Assembly: GCA_026645575.1 (NCBI GenBank)
Contig: JAPKMW010000018.1
Span: 62,001-126,000 of the forward strand
Direction of reading: 5' to 3'
Source of the DNA: Caldilineaceae bacterium
Lineage (GTDB): Bacteria; Chloroflexota; Anaerolineae; Caldilineales; Caldilineaceae
DNA length: 64,000 nucleotides
Part shown: positions 38,001 through 44,151 of the stretch, in pieces
How positions within the stretch are numbered: position 1 is the first letter of the stretch
Layout of the letters: every line of letters begins with the position of its first letter
Translations under genes and position numbers: made by a program
Notes under the pieces: model-generated
Databases searched by the model: none
What the model was told of the DNA's origin: nothing
What the model saw: only the letters and a program-made list of their open reading frames with translations

Positions 38001-40348
38001 CCGGCACGATCACGCAAGCGAACCCGACGCTGTTGATCACCTGGCCCCCGGCTACCGGTGCGACCGGCTACTATGTCGGCTGGACGACCAGCCCCACAGC
38101 TACCCTCGGCAGCCTGACCTTCTATGGCGCGCCGGGGAGCCATAGTCAGGCGGTGGGTGATGCTACGCTCATCTACGCTCATGTGGTGGCGGTGGACAGC
38201 CGGGGCAACCAACGGGTGGAAAGCTTTGGCCCCCTGGCCATTGACAGCCCGGCCACGCCCGACCTGATCGATGATCTGCGCGATCTGCGCTGGCAGCAGA
38301 CAGGTGGCTCACAGATCAGTGCCGACCGCGCGGTCAGCAAAGGCGCAGTTGCCGGTACGGAACTGGGGGTGGTGCAACGCTTCTACCTCAGTTGGAATGC
38401 CGCCAACCTGCGGTTGGGCTGGAATGGCGCAAACTGGGATCAAGATGGCGATCTCTTTATCTACTTCGACACCGGCAGCGGTGGCGCAACGCAACTGTAC
38501 AACCCCCACAACGACGGGACGACGATTGCATTGCCGGCGGGGATGAACGCCAGCCATCTGATCTGGGTGCGGGACAACCGCAGCGCGGCGTTGCTGCAAG
38601 CCGGTGGCAATGGCTGGACGCCCGTCACCGTTCTCGATAGCAGCCGCTTTGCCTTTAGCGCGGATCAAGATGAAAATGGTGATGTGATACCTAGTACGCA
38701 ACTGTTGCTGCCCTTCAGCCTGTTGGGTATCAACAGCAATACAGCCTTGGGCGTGCTTGCCGTCGCCAGTGAAGCGAACCGCTTGCGTCTCTGGGCCGCC
38801 GCACCGGATAAGAACCCGCTCAACAGCGAAGCGGTGATCAACCCACAGGCGACAGGGCGCACCCTGAACAACTTTGCCTTGACGCTCTACCACCGCTGGC
38901 CCAACCTAAATCTGGGTCAAACCCCCAATGGGTCGAGCAGTCTCCCGTTTGCTGATAGCGACCTGGAAGTGATGGTAGAGAGCCTGTGGCCCAGTAACGG
39001 CGCCGGCTTCCTCGCCAGCGACCTGCTCGATCTGCTGGCCTTTAACCGTCCGCTCGACGCCAATGGCGATGGCGTGATCGATGTGGCGTTGCCTGGCGCA
39101 GCGCTGGTACGACCTGTGGGTAACGGGCTAACGCTGCAATATCGTATCCACTATGCCAACACCGGGCCAGCCACGGCGCGCAATGTCACGGTGAACCTGA
39201 CTGGACGGGGTGCGCTCAGCCTGGGCAACGGGACAGTGAATCTGGGCGACGTTGCAGCGGGCGCGGCGGGCGTCGTCACGGTGACAGCCAGCGTTGGCAG
39301 TGGCGCCTTTGCCGAGTTGGAAGCCAGGGTCAGTGACGGGGCGCATGGCGTCTATGACTTCTGGCTCTATCACCATCCGGCGGACAGTGCGCCGCCCACC
39401 GCTGTGGTGATCGAACCGCTCAATAGCTTTGCCCAACCGGGCGTGCAGATCATCGGTGGTACGGTGCGGGATGCTTCCGCCGTGCCAACGCTCGAATTGC
39501 AAGCGCGCTTCCTCCCCGGCGGGGCGGTGACGACCGTCACCTGTGCCGATGAAACGCCAGATGACGGCGCCTGGTCTTGTCTGTGGGATGCCGGCTCATT
39601 GGTCGGCGTGGAGGGGGTCGAACTTCAAGCCCGCGCCGTGGATCGCTTTGGCAACGTCAGCGCCTTCTCGCCGGTCGTCACCCTGGGTGCTGATCTCACG
39701 CCGCCCCAGGTAACACTTTCAGTACAAACGGAAGCTGCACTAGCCGATGGCTATCTGAACCAGGCTGAGGCGAACCTGCGCGGGCAGATCAGTGACAACC
39801 GCAATGCGCAGGCCGTTGCGATCTGTAATACGGTCATTGACCCAGAAGTGGGTTTCCCTGCCTGTCGCACCATCGCCGGCGCGCCGGCCAATCAACCGAA
39901 TGCGGCCTGGTCTGTCGCATTGGAGACCTTCGACGAAGATGGCATTCCCTTTAGCCTGAGCTTTGCCGGGATTGACGGGGCGGGCAACCGTGGGGAAGCG
40001 ATCACCCGCATCTTCCGCCTGGATGTCGTCGCGCCGGTGATTACCCCAACGGTCATCAGTGAGACGGAACCGGTGCTGCGGGGGCTGGTCAGCGACGGCG
40101 GGCAGGTGGCGCGCGTCTTGGTGCGCATCACCGGTCCCGATGGTAGCGTGCAGCGTGTGACCGCTGTCTTGGAGGGCAACGCCTGGTCGTATACGCCTGG
40201 TTTGAGTACAGCCGGAGTCTATGGCTTGATCATCGAGGCGTATGATGTGGCGGGCAATGTGGCGGTTGCAGGGCCGTTTAGCCGCACGGTCAACAGCGTG
40301 CCGCCACCAACCACCAAACAGATCTACTTGCCGTTCGTTAATCGGTAG
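26060..40348 (+). CDS. Giant multidomain surface protein, 4,762 residues
   Basis: N-terminal membrane anchor (residues 22-45), a beta-rich domain resembling bacterial lipoprotein-carrier folds (about 50-290), two more hydrophobic segments (302-350), and thrombospondin-3-like Ca-binding repeats (DSDGDGLTD, DTDNDGTPD; about 450-550). Three further hydrophobic stretches lie at about 1225-1400. A second set of DxDxDG repeats follows (about 1672-1807), then DUF11/Ig-like modules, a LamG/concanavalin-like domain (about 2230-2435), three YWTD-type beta-propellers (about 2597-2894, 3041-3321, 3322-3590) with a DUF11 module between, a pre-peptidase C-terminal domain (EPDEAPASA...; about 3621-3741), a CBM9/DOMON-like region (about 4070-4280), more Ig-like repeats, and a C-terminal IYLPFVNR. 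GAGGAAA precedes ATG 26060. Probable role: adhesion or sheath. Domain limits are read by eye. Confidence 0.88.
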   Translation: MSTQPLPTNRLPFFWLRLTVRRRALGVFGCTLLLLLLGYGAIAWARQEPQPASAISQIWQRVQTAGAYEFRANLLQDVVPVAGVAAIGQSSERQEVRIEGATNLRDQTLQMTLWSQGGNVLDRASGLELKTEGGRLLARAPGEEWREISNFTDALIPQGDFSSFLVGAKDVTVVDPAQPEAATHHSPPTTTRYTYRIDGPTFAAYIRDLMRAQMIRRGELTAESQLDLPQYFAEMQGTGELWVSADGLPLRQLVNLQFPPKDGHWVAAKLDVAFGFDPAVRTEPVGWQATLQAALADANHRLWPMLWFSTLLLVGGGFTLFVVHCRRSILVYRTLALLCIIAMVGGPLAQSAQAATAAHRFAARHERELQLQRDAETLQRVSGGVDAMSSAPSASEVLAQLRADSGQNSDGDQLSDVEEAALGSDPTQTESARQLEDWLFNSQADPTLDSDGDGLTDREEELLGTDANNPDSDNDTITDNVEIAGFTLGGKQWHTNPTELDSNGDGLGDEEEWRNPALPGQDTDNDGTPDLFDRDNDNDGVPDPVDLSPARAWTTVFSDTTPFQLAVDGLTPGKAAMVEFQLRPTNPDHLWYALNKLDWPADSAGNIQDRDNSPDDIDLIPMLEIRIPGAPYNLPLAPTPQAAISLTEESTDLGIGISGNVLLTQQGDKLTVQGNLLDQQNRATAGFLYLREGTCDKPGKRLVGPVTLSSNGAVIGDFAQTKLRDHSLGGHIVTVENVGGDPNLLVFNSCGAIPVLPFDGEAMIDQTALAIYGVSVREAAADRVAKLVYVPLTLRTDDPARLNGNQTLPTSQTPRGGRVAFNGLMPYLAGASWSQAHQVRMIWSVLMQNDLPCPTGVQRCPQNLNIPLAIHTYPDTWTLTGLDVRQDNGVKLAIAYEDPAVDADPREAVPLYELAEGLNNTFMAGRSSNGQRDMTVAEIARRFNRTTNGNVGLDERFGIDNLLVIEEQSYPTLDSMTRGSIDRAEAILTQTFSSRWSPTSPISPTLLYAYEWESRALNLDQQPSPGAPPNDALQWDAAGQRLTVSFRSNDLAPAQTLATLKVQPYRFDGNRWRVYGLAEFWKSQESFYAADVATDPEQDLALGKLRALQLYTFVLGNGLQQVVQRGSRPLIGATKSDKELRTLLSDTGKVSKVLLFVPGKVLKAYFNDFQTLSSDAQAKIGGKSKQFLFLLQKAYQAERADYAVHIDSTRPSPVGKLVNRIKNATVVNGLLMASVGFTAALVLTQMALSLATIGVKDPKVKSDLTIASATLTLIVEAYTKIWVPLMKGKFINTAKTGVTTTKFGLTDKLGSIKAARIMAVVGVVISLVLAWGYFFAAVIGGTASSTAEVNTLLAFTLASTIVTLLLFAISFIPIVGPIISGVISAVDAILTIICEAGVKNLRGVVSGERGKGSCFTLSGALTEFVAKYLYSTELIFDFSDKAVPANLRFPAVSNVDFSVYDPTNFNSPRAAGMVAGNSLAIVADVGGYLPPKVPGDGKGFFGGAAYATSQIAKTRIQTLLSRQPVTLSLAANVFDLSEQFQILDYTQVYTVEQGTAGTRITSLDRYPLYAARLADKRQGAYLGDLKLGINSVLTGSLYVNVAMRVPTASCFLTAVCYASGKNNRDDDALTPINFSQKAIPPTAFTFDVLPRTLDGFYARNWGGKVAFAPPVDADGDGLRNVAAGGLDPNDAKVDSDGDGLPDPYEFDYRQLGFANSGGLIDPLNKDSDGDTLCDDLELQLGTNPSKADTDGDTLLDGQEVYHPECANPAVWSGGWLFTYDVANNQSLRINSDPRAADADLDGMTDAFELDRHRQNPALYPYNPNVFTPSPIALLATVDDADNVVRPGTTLRYTTTVANFLPDTTLVGSGAITTSFPVALGGAQRRDAFLLSAGQARAFNSTLTAGSGSLQAEINNAVNAQLLPTAGVTLTGAATFSYNQKTIVAIDSDLPQSQPTSPPYIKAGGFYILGGVASDPTSYIKGVDVRIAGQNDFSRATGGEAWTYTWQVPAGDGRYTVESQAIDAVDNRQSPPASRTILVDATPPSLTTDQPNSGYLPAKRNSDDQWLITLSGTVADPAIGGDAGSGVKLVEVLVEPRSSDWQPAIVNGNAWSLVYPLSPFDASNNLSLDATGQYTVSVRATDNVENRQTAANYLRYFIRLETTPPVASLVSIGDRILRNGNSISVTSTSLLTQSVVLTGTVNDPGDFASGVQGLEIAFTPAHLVETLGEAAALFYLNERQGETAYINAAAGGNNGGCLGGICPTNDAPGLYGGAAQFAGSAVITASANLSETQLSVSLWFNTSDANSGLFAAIDATANVGDRTLYLTNGNLCATVRGVQTDEICTAGRNYSDGQWHQAVLVLDENAGFRLYVDGQPGAAAGLVRASTLTTQNSIRLGQGFAPSGEKRLNGRLDEVEIYNASLSAEAVAALYRRWQPVTLSNPGATGSNWSYPLPAGLEGIYQIELRSQDMVGNRNDDRRDLWRQWRGIIDTTAPRVTLNASFSGSGATAQTTYNLTLEDFNLTTAGYTGVCPLAAASYTYDTSAFWQRFGSNTPGLRKVTLQCTVNGFPVRGATVNYASATACDRYGRCTQATEGRDLLYWATTDNATGVSAIRRANLNGGYEREALLENLPRITGLATDNQRGHLYWLERDTPATGRVRRSDLAGQNVTTIAINPPPALSQVTFPATFDLVVNPAGGKLYWSEENRIRWANLDGSGAATLFTLPTGPDPQPDRIGSLVVDSVNGKIYFGAIDLVTNSGDAVAATSHAEIWAINADGSNPSVLVNRNALQNVAVIGLALAQDTGRLFWTQRKRLADRPSSGDGFFSVATGGGSPTAVLPNAAVTFISMLEVSPAPANNPNYAYWSVGNTIQQIDLVNKGAGYFADEPPLHLIGASATARLPGLTTTASDLELQRGAYPGIIAVGRVIDYNLTVRNNGPVRAGNVEVAATLPANTSFVTTGSSPTCAPSIPSQIACTLAQLADGAEQSLLIRVQVESGAAPGSTLTTNVTVSHGQSDPNPANNSISFADTGVIAAPPAVPPSNNYLYYGLNNGLYRLRTDSAAPTNERIVGSPIIGDEVIQGVAMDLRNARVYFASRPSGVSGNGYIRRANLDGTGVTTIYTDTTTPWPTYLALDVDNNQLYFTHGGEFGGVNSGDSIKRINVNGSGETTIVNGVVAPIGLAYNPVRAELYWSERGATPRIQRTALNPINPQTIVPDVVAYNLLADPGADQLYYRRADNATNDNSVYRVLRDGSNLTALTFGLSFHGPALDLANGQFYWWDGSVVGTIFRYGLAGPFPVTNANATQLYAGTGRPTSQVVFAPAVSRYLYWGVNNSLRRIRANGSGTAETVLTAPTISAGEVIEGVAVDSAGGKLYLATRPTGAVTAGYIRQVNLNGSGAKTIYTDTVAPYPTYLALDVTNGQLYFTHGGASTGNAIKRINIDGSGETTVIGNLTGVTGLAVNVTSNELYWSDGSGQLRRASLAGSNPQAIRNGVYAYEINLDGANRLYYRTRNNSSIFAIQPNGSGQATVQSGNVGGGPVVDVESNALYWVDKSANGVIYRATLTGSGATNIGVTGAQPTSQLALAFTEAPVVVAALGGANAVAAGAAQASLAPSLAQAVCAVDGYEPDEAPASATVVTVDAASPNHNLHTAGDGDWFALDLTAGLRYLISAYAEGSDADPSLELYASDGATLLASNDNLAADQLDSQVSFDAPTGGRFYVKVRTASGAGVESCNTNYALRSEVAPTAPLPRLPSVPPTNPTAPLLDSVVLTPTNQTRLESLNQTTVAGAAYAGLSTGVGIATLNVTLNGAPFYSVAPGGSLTQTTWSQLWTPAGEGIYTFLSVVTDSSGRVQTQTKPITVFVDLAAPQVTLARTIFTTTHQVPTSSQVLLSGTVSDSLGVALVEVNVAGAGWQAAQVANGGWQLAVDFPDNNGGVNAIEVRATDLAGRVTTINANVTVDTQAPIVDRNNMQLSANGTPIAGTGTITQANPTLLITWPPATGATGYYVGWTTSPTATLGSLTFYGAPGSHSQAVGDATLIYAHVVAVDSRGNQRVESFGPLAIDSPATPDLIDDLRDLRWQQTGGSQISADRAVSKGAVAGTELGVVQRFYLSWNAANLRLGWNGANWDQDGDLFIYFDTGSGGATQLYNPHNDGTTIALPAGMNASHLIWVRDNRSAALLQAGGNGWTPVTVLDSSRFAFSADQDENGDVIPSTQLLLPFSLLGINSNTALGVLAVASEANRLRLWAAAPDKNPLNSEAVINPQATGRTLNNFALTLYHRWPNLNLGQTPNGSSSLPFADSDLEVMVESLWPSNGAGFLASDLLDLLAFNRPLDANGDGVIDVALPGAALVRPVGNGLTLQYRIHYANTGPATARNVTVNLTGRGALSLGNGTVNLGDVAAGAAGVVTVTASVGSGAFAELEARVSDGAHGVYDFWLYHHPADSAPPTAVVIEPLNSFAQPGVQIIGGTVRDASAVPTLELQARFLPGGAVTTVTCADETPDDGAWSCLWDAGSLVGVEGVELQARAVDRFGNVSAFSPVVTLGADLTPPQVTLSVQTEAALADGYLNQAEANLRGQISDNRNAQAVAICNTVIDPEVGFPACRTIAGAPANQPNAAWSVALETFDEDGIPFSLSFAGIDGAGNRGEAITRIFRLDVVAPVITPTVISETEPVLRGLVSDGGQVARVLVRITGPDGSVQRVTAVLEGNAWSYTPGLSTAGVYGLIIEAYDVAGNVAVAGPFSRTVNSVPPPTTKQIYLPFVNR

Positions 40349-40357
40349 TTATGTATG

Positions 40358-40392
40358 CAGCAGGCCGACTTTGAGCAAAAGTCGGCCTGCTG
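40358..40392 (+). terminator. Terminator hairpin after the giant gene
   Basis: A perfect 15-bp stem (CAGCAGGCCGACTTT at 40358-40372 with 40378-40392) and 5-nt loop lie 9 bp after the stop at 40348. There is no strong U-tract. It separates the giant gene from a convergent fragment at 40397. Confidence 0.7.
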
Positions 40393-40396
40393 TGTG

Positions 40397-40575
40397 CTAC
40401 TCCACTGTTGTCACCAACACCGACTCGACGGTGACGCCGTTGGTAACATCCTGGTAGGGCGTTTTATAGCGGGTGCGGTTCTCGTCATCCACTGCTTCGA
40501 CAAAGAAGACGACTGTGATGGTCGTTAATTGCAGTTGATAGGCATAGCGGGTGGTTTGGCCGCTGGTCACATCTG
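40397..40575 (-). pseudogene. Orphan C-terminal fragment, duplicate of the tail at 19791
   Basis: On the minus strand this reads GQTTRYAYQLQLTTITVVFF, EAVDDENRTRYKTPYQDVTN and ...SVLVTTVE to a stop. It matches the last ~45 residues of the remnant at 19791-20606 (LQLATITVVFFVEAVDDENR, VTTVE end) and the DNA is also clearly related (for example a shared GACAAAGAAGACGAC stretch). No start codon with a ribosome-binding site is seen; the open frame upstream is antisense to the aldo/keto reductase gene. It could be the end of a lost gene, or a mobile coding fragment. Confidence 0.5.
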
Positions 40576-40634
40576 CGTTATGATCAAGCCGTTTGGTTAT
40601 ATCAACCGTAAACGCAACCGGAAGGAAGAAACCA

Positions 40635-41663
40635 ATGGAATATCGCAACTTAGGACGGACAGGTGTGCAGGTGAGTGCGCTCTGTTTGGGGTGTATGAAC
40701 TTCGGCTTTCCTACGCCGGAGGATGAGTCTATGACCATGATCGACGCCGCGTTGGACAAGGGTGTCAATTTCTTGGACACCGCCAATGTCTATAACCGTG
40801 GCCGCAGTGAAGAGATTGTTGGCAAGGCGCTCAAACGCAACGGCAAGCGCAGCCGGGTAGTATTGGCGACCAAAGTACATGGGCGCATGGCCGATGATGA
40901 CGTGCTGGCCGCCGGCAACAACCGTCGCCATATCATCGAACAATGTGAAGCCTCGTTACGCCGCTTGCAGACCGACTATATCGACCTCTATCAGATCCAC
41001 CGGCCTGATTCCAATGTGCCAATTGATGAGACATTACGTGCCTTGGATGATCTGGTGCGCAGCGGCAAGGTGCGCTATCTCGGCACCAGCACCTACCCGG
41101 CTTGGCGGGTGCTAGACTCCCTGTGGGCCTCCAAAGAATTGGGTCTCAACCGCTTTGTCACCGAACAACCGCCCTATCACCTGCTGGATCGCAGCATCGA
41201 ACGCGAACTGATTCCCCTGGCGCAAACCTACGGACTGGCAATTCTGCCCTGGTCGCCGCTGGCGCGTGGGTTCCTCTCCGGCAAGTATGTGCGTGGACAA
41301 GAGGTTCCCGGCGATTCACGGGTGGCGCGGGATATGAAAGGCCCCTTTGCCGAACGCACGCAAAAACATTTTAGTGATTTGGCCTATGGCGTATTGGATG
41401 TCGTGGGTGAGATCGCCAACGAAAAGGGTTGCACGGTCAGTCAGGCTGCGCTGGCCTGGTGTATGCGTCAACCGGGCATCACCAGCCCGATCATCGGCCC
41501 GCGCACCATGGCGCACCTGGACGATAACCTGGGCGCGGTCAGCGTCGCCATTACCGACGCCGACCGCGCCCGTCTCGATGCCGTAGCCGAACCGGAGCAG
41601 GCCATTGTCCCTTACTACTCCGGCAAGATGATCGACTTCAAAGCGCCCCGCCATCGCTGGTAA
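40635..41663 (+). CDS. Aldo/keto reductase
   Basis: A 342-residue NADPH-dependent oxidoreductase of the AKR superfamily (Kv-beta/AKR11-like group). Visible: MEYRNLGRTGVQVSALCLG, GVNFLDTANVYNRGRSEEIVG (catalytic Asp and Tyr), VVLATKVHG (Lys), DYIDLYQIHRPD (His), and C-terminal GITSPIIGPRTMAHLDDNLGA (cofactor site). ATG 40635 with GGAAGGAAG upstream is preferred over an ATG at 40593. Substrate unknown. It is upstream of the UroD-family array but separated by 326 bp with a large inverted repeat, so it is likely a separate unit. Confidence 0.93.
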   Translation: MEYRNLGRTGVQVSALCLGCMNFGFPTPEDESMTMIDAALDKGVNFLDTANVYNRGRSEEIVGKALKRNGKRSRVVLATKVHGRMADDDVLAAGNNRRHIIEQCEASLRRLQTDYIDLYQIHRPDSNVPIDETLRALDDLVRSGKVRYLGTSTYPAWRVLDSLWASKELGLNRFVTEQPPYHLLDRSIERELIPLAQTYGLAILPWSPLARGFLSGKYVRGQEVPGDSRVARDMKGPFAERTQKHFSDLAYGVLDVVGEIANEKGCTVSQAALAWCMRQPGITSPIIGPRTMAHLDDNLGAVSVAITDADRARLDAVAEPEQAIVPYYSGKMIDFKAPRHRW

Positions 41664-41672
41664 AACCAAAAG

Positions 41673-41753
41673 CGGACGCGGATGACGCGGATTCCCGCGG
41701 ATTTATGGATCACTTTTAGAAAAATCCGCGAGAATCTGCGTTATTCGCGTCCG
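41673..41753. repeat. 32-bp imperfect inverted repeat, CGCGGAT-rich
   Basis: Arms 41673-41704 and 41722-41753 pair as CGGACGCG.AT.ACGC.GATTC.CGCGGATTT with a handful of mismatches and a 17-nt loop. It starts 9 bp after the aldo/keto reductase stop and could act as its terminator. Such GATGACGCGGATT words recur in many bacterial genomes as dispersed repeats. Confidence 0.65.
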
Positions 41754-41935
41754 ACTCCATTCCTCCTACGCCAAACCTAGCCATCTGGGCAGGTTGGTGG
41801 CTCATCCGCTGACTGTTCCCTCTATCTCTGCTCCGTGGTAAAAGTACTGCTAGACTGAGTACGCTTTCTGCTTCCCGCTTTCCCGTTTGCCTGACAAAGA
41901 AATATAAGCAGACCGCAACACACTCGGAAGCACAT

Positions 41936-41974
41936 AAACTGACTCTGGACTACGCGACTGCGGACTACTGAAGA
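41936..41974 (+). repeat. Leader repeat before the UroD-family array (second copy at 43068-43106)
   Basis: ACTGACTCTGGACTACGCGA is present both here and at about 43068, each time about 30-55 bp before a UroD-family gene, with GGACTA words repeated within each copy. It may be a duplicated leader or regulatory site that came with gene duplication. Confidence 0.5.
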
Positions 41975-41989
41975 TGGAGCATAGAGATC

Positions 41990-43042
41990 ATGAGAAAAGA
42001 GTCGATGACCCCCAAGGAACGCTGGCTCGCCGTTCTCAAGCGTGAACCGCCCGACCGTCTGCCGATGGATTATTGGGGCACGGCTGAGGCGACGCGCAAG
42101 GTGCGTCAACATCTCGGCTGCGCCACCCAATGGCAGATGTTTGAACGGCTGCACATTGACCGCGTCGTAACGGCGCGACCAGCGTATGTGGGGCCGCCGC
42201 TCAAGCGGGGCTATGACATGTACGGAATGCGCTACCGTTGGATCGAGCATGAAGGCGGTCGCTACCGGGAGTGTATTTTCCACCCGCTGGCCCAATACAA
42301 CAGCGTGGAAGAGATCGAACGCAACTACACCTGGCCCACAGCCGATTGGTTCGATTACACCGTTGTCCATCAGCAGATCAAAGGCAAAGAAAAGTATCCT
42401 CTCCAAGCTGGCGGATCCGAACCCTTTCTGATCTACAAAAATCTGCGCGGCATGGAGCAGGCGTATATGGATCTGGCGCTCAATCCAGAAATTGTCCATT
42501 ACTGTCTCGACAAGCTCTTCCACTTCTGCTACCAAAACACCGTTCGCCTCTACGACCAGTTGCTCGGTCAGGTAACGCTCTCCTATGTGGCCGAAGATTT
42601 TGGCGGCCAGGAGCGGCTACTCTTCTCGCACAAGATGATTCGCGAATTTATCCTGCCCCGCATGAAGCGCATGATCGACCTCGCCCACAGCGCCGGCGTC
42701 TATGCCTTCCACCACAGCGACGGCGCCATCCGTGAGATCATTCCCGACCTGATTGACATTGGCATCGATCTGCTCAACCCGATCCAGTGGCGCTGCAAGG
42801 GTATGGAACGCTGTGAACTGAAGCGCGACTTTGGCGACAAACTGGTCTTTCACGGCGCCATGGACAATCAGCAGACGCTCCCCTTTGGCACAGTCGAGGA
42901 TGTGCGGCGCGAAGTAGCGGAGAACATTGAAATTTTGGGCAAAGGAGGTGGTTATATCCTGGCCCCCTGTCATAATATCCAAGTCGTTAGCCCAGCAGAG
43001 AACATTGTCGCCATGTATGAAGCCGCGCTCGACTATCAGTAG
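41990..43042 (+). CDS. UroD-family methyltransferase-like protein 1
   Basis: A 350-residue UroD/MtaA/CmuA-superfamily TIM barrel. It begins with the family signature TPKERWLAVLKREPPDRLPMDY and ends with FHHSDGAIREIIPDLIDIGIDLLNPIQW, LVFHGAMDNQQTLPFGTVEDV and GGGYILAPCHNIQ. These C-terminal strands are the active-site wall; the H-S-D-G replaces the H-x-C-G zinc motif of MtaA-type methyl-corrinoid transferases. Family members decarboxylate uroporphyrinogen or move methyl groups from corrinoid proteins; the substrate here is unknown. Starts at 41990 or 42005 are both possible. First of eight paralogues. Confidence 0.82.
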   Translation: MRKESMTPKERWLAVLKREPPDRLPMDYWGTAEATRKVRQHLGCATQWQMFERLHIDRVVTARPAYVGPPLKRGYDMYGMRYRWIEHEGGRYRECIFHPLAQYNSVEEIERNYTWPTADWFDYTVVHQQIKGKEKYPLQAGGSEPFLIYKNLRGMEQAYMDLALNPEIVHYCLDKLFHFCYQNTVRLYDQLLGQVTLSYVAEDFGGQERLLFSHKMIREFILPRMKRMIDLAHSAGVYAFHHSDGAIREIIPDLIDIGIDLLNPIQWRCKGMERCELKRDFGDKLVFHGAMDNQQTLPFGTVEDVRREVAENIEILGKGGGYILAPCHNIQVVSPAENIVAMYEAALDYQ

Positions 43043-43137
43043 ACCGTAACCTGCTCGGCAGGTATAGACTGACTCTGGACTACGCGACTACATGACTGTG
43101 GACTATCCCGTATGGGCAACAAGGAAACGAGCGAACG

Positions 43138-44151
43138 ATGCAGCGTGACTATACACCGAAAGAACGGGCCATAATTGCCTTAGAACGGCGACCACCTGTC
43201 CCTGGCCTGGTGCCGACCTTTGAGTTGGAATTCCAGCTTGGCCCCGAACTGGTGGGCAAAGATTTCTTCCGCGGCGCCGCCGTCTGGGATCCAGCCCCGG
43301 CAAGCGAACGGGTCAACATGATCCAACACAACGCCGACCTCTATGTCGAAGTGGCGGCGCGGCTGGACTATGCCATCATCATGGTCGTCGGGCCGCACGC
43401 CAAAGAGGACATTGCAGCGACGGTCAGGCAGATCCGCCGGCTGGTGGGCGACCGTTATCTGCTCATCTGTCACGGCGACGCCACCTTTGCCATTCCCGAC
43501 GGTAACGAGATGATGGAGATGGCTGTCGCCTTTTTTGAGCGTTCTGATGAGATGCACCAACTAGCGAAACAGCGCGTGCAACAGGCGTTGGCACGAGGCA
43601 AATACTTGCGGGAAGAATGTGGCCTGGATGGCTTTGCCCTCTGCGCTGACTACTGTTTTAACAGCGGCCCTTTTCTCTCGCCACGGATGTTCCGTCAGTT
43701 TATCACCCCCTATCTCAAGGAGTTGGTGGCCGGTTATAAAGAAATGGGCTACTACGTCATCAAACACACCGACGGCAACCTGATGCCAGTGCTGGATCAG
43801 ATTCTGGAGAGCGAACCGCACGGGTTGCACTCCATCGACTGTCAGGCCAAAAACATGGATATGGCGGTGATCAAACGGCTGGCCGGCGACAAAGTCTGTT
43901 TGTTGGGCGGGGTGCAGTGCAGTCTCTTGCAGACCGGCACGGAGGAACAGATTATCGAGCAGTGCAAATATGTCTTACGCCACGCCCTCCCCGGCGGCGG
44001 CTATATCTATGGGACGACGAATGTTGCGTTTAAGGGGCTACCGCTGGCGCGTTACCTGCTCATCCTGGAGATGCGCAAACGCTACGGGTGGTATGATGAA
44101 GAAGGCAAGCCATGTCCAGAGTTATTTACGTCGACGCCGATGAACCCATGA
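43138..44151 (+). CDS. UroD-family methyltransferase-like protein 2
   Basis: A 337-residue member of the same superfamily: YTPKERAIIALERRPPVPG at the N-terminus, FALCADYCFNSGPFLSPRMF, YYVIKHTDGNLMPVLDQILE and CLLGGVQCSLLQTGTEEQI in the barrel. The C-terminal strand reads GGGYIYGTTNVAFKGLP, lacking the cysteine seen in protein 1. It ends in a short tail overlapping the GNAT gene by 40 bp, suggesting coupled translation. The upstream 35-bp leader repeats that of protein 1. Confidence 0.82.
   Translation: MQRDYTPKERAIIALERRPPVPGLVPTFELEFQLGPELVGKDFFRGAAVWDPAPASERVNMIQHNADLYVEVAARLDYAIIMVVGPHAKEDIAATVRQIRRLVGDRYLLICHGDATFAIPDGNEMMEMAVAFFERSDEMHQLAKQRVQQALARGKYLREECGLDGFALCADYCFNSGPFLSPRMFRQFITPYLKELVAGYKEMGYYVIKHTDGNLMPVLDQILESEPHGLHSIDCQAKNMDMAVIKRLAGDKVCLLGGVQCSLLQTGTEEQIIEQCKYVLRHALPGGGYIYGTTNVAFKGLPLARYLLILEMRKRYGWYDEEGKPCPELFTSTPMNP

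Noticed and set aside
41822..42535. 237-residue antisense frame at the start of the methyltransferase array
   Set aside because: It is antisense to the well-supported first UroD-family gene.
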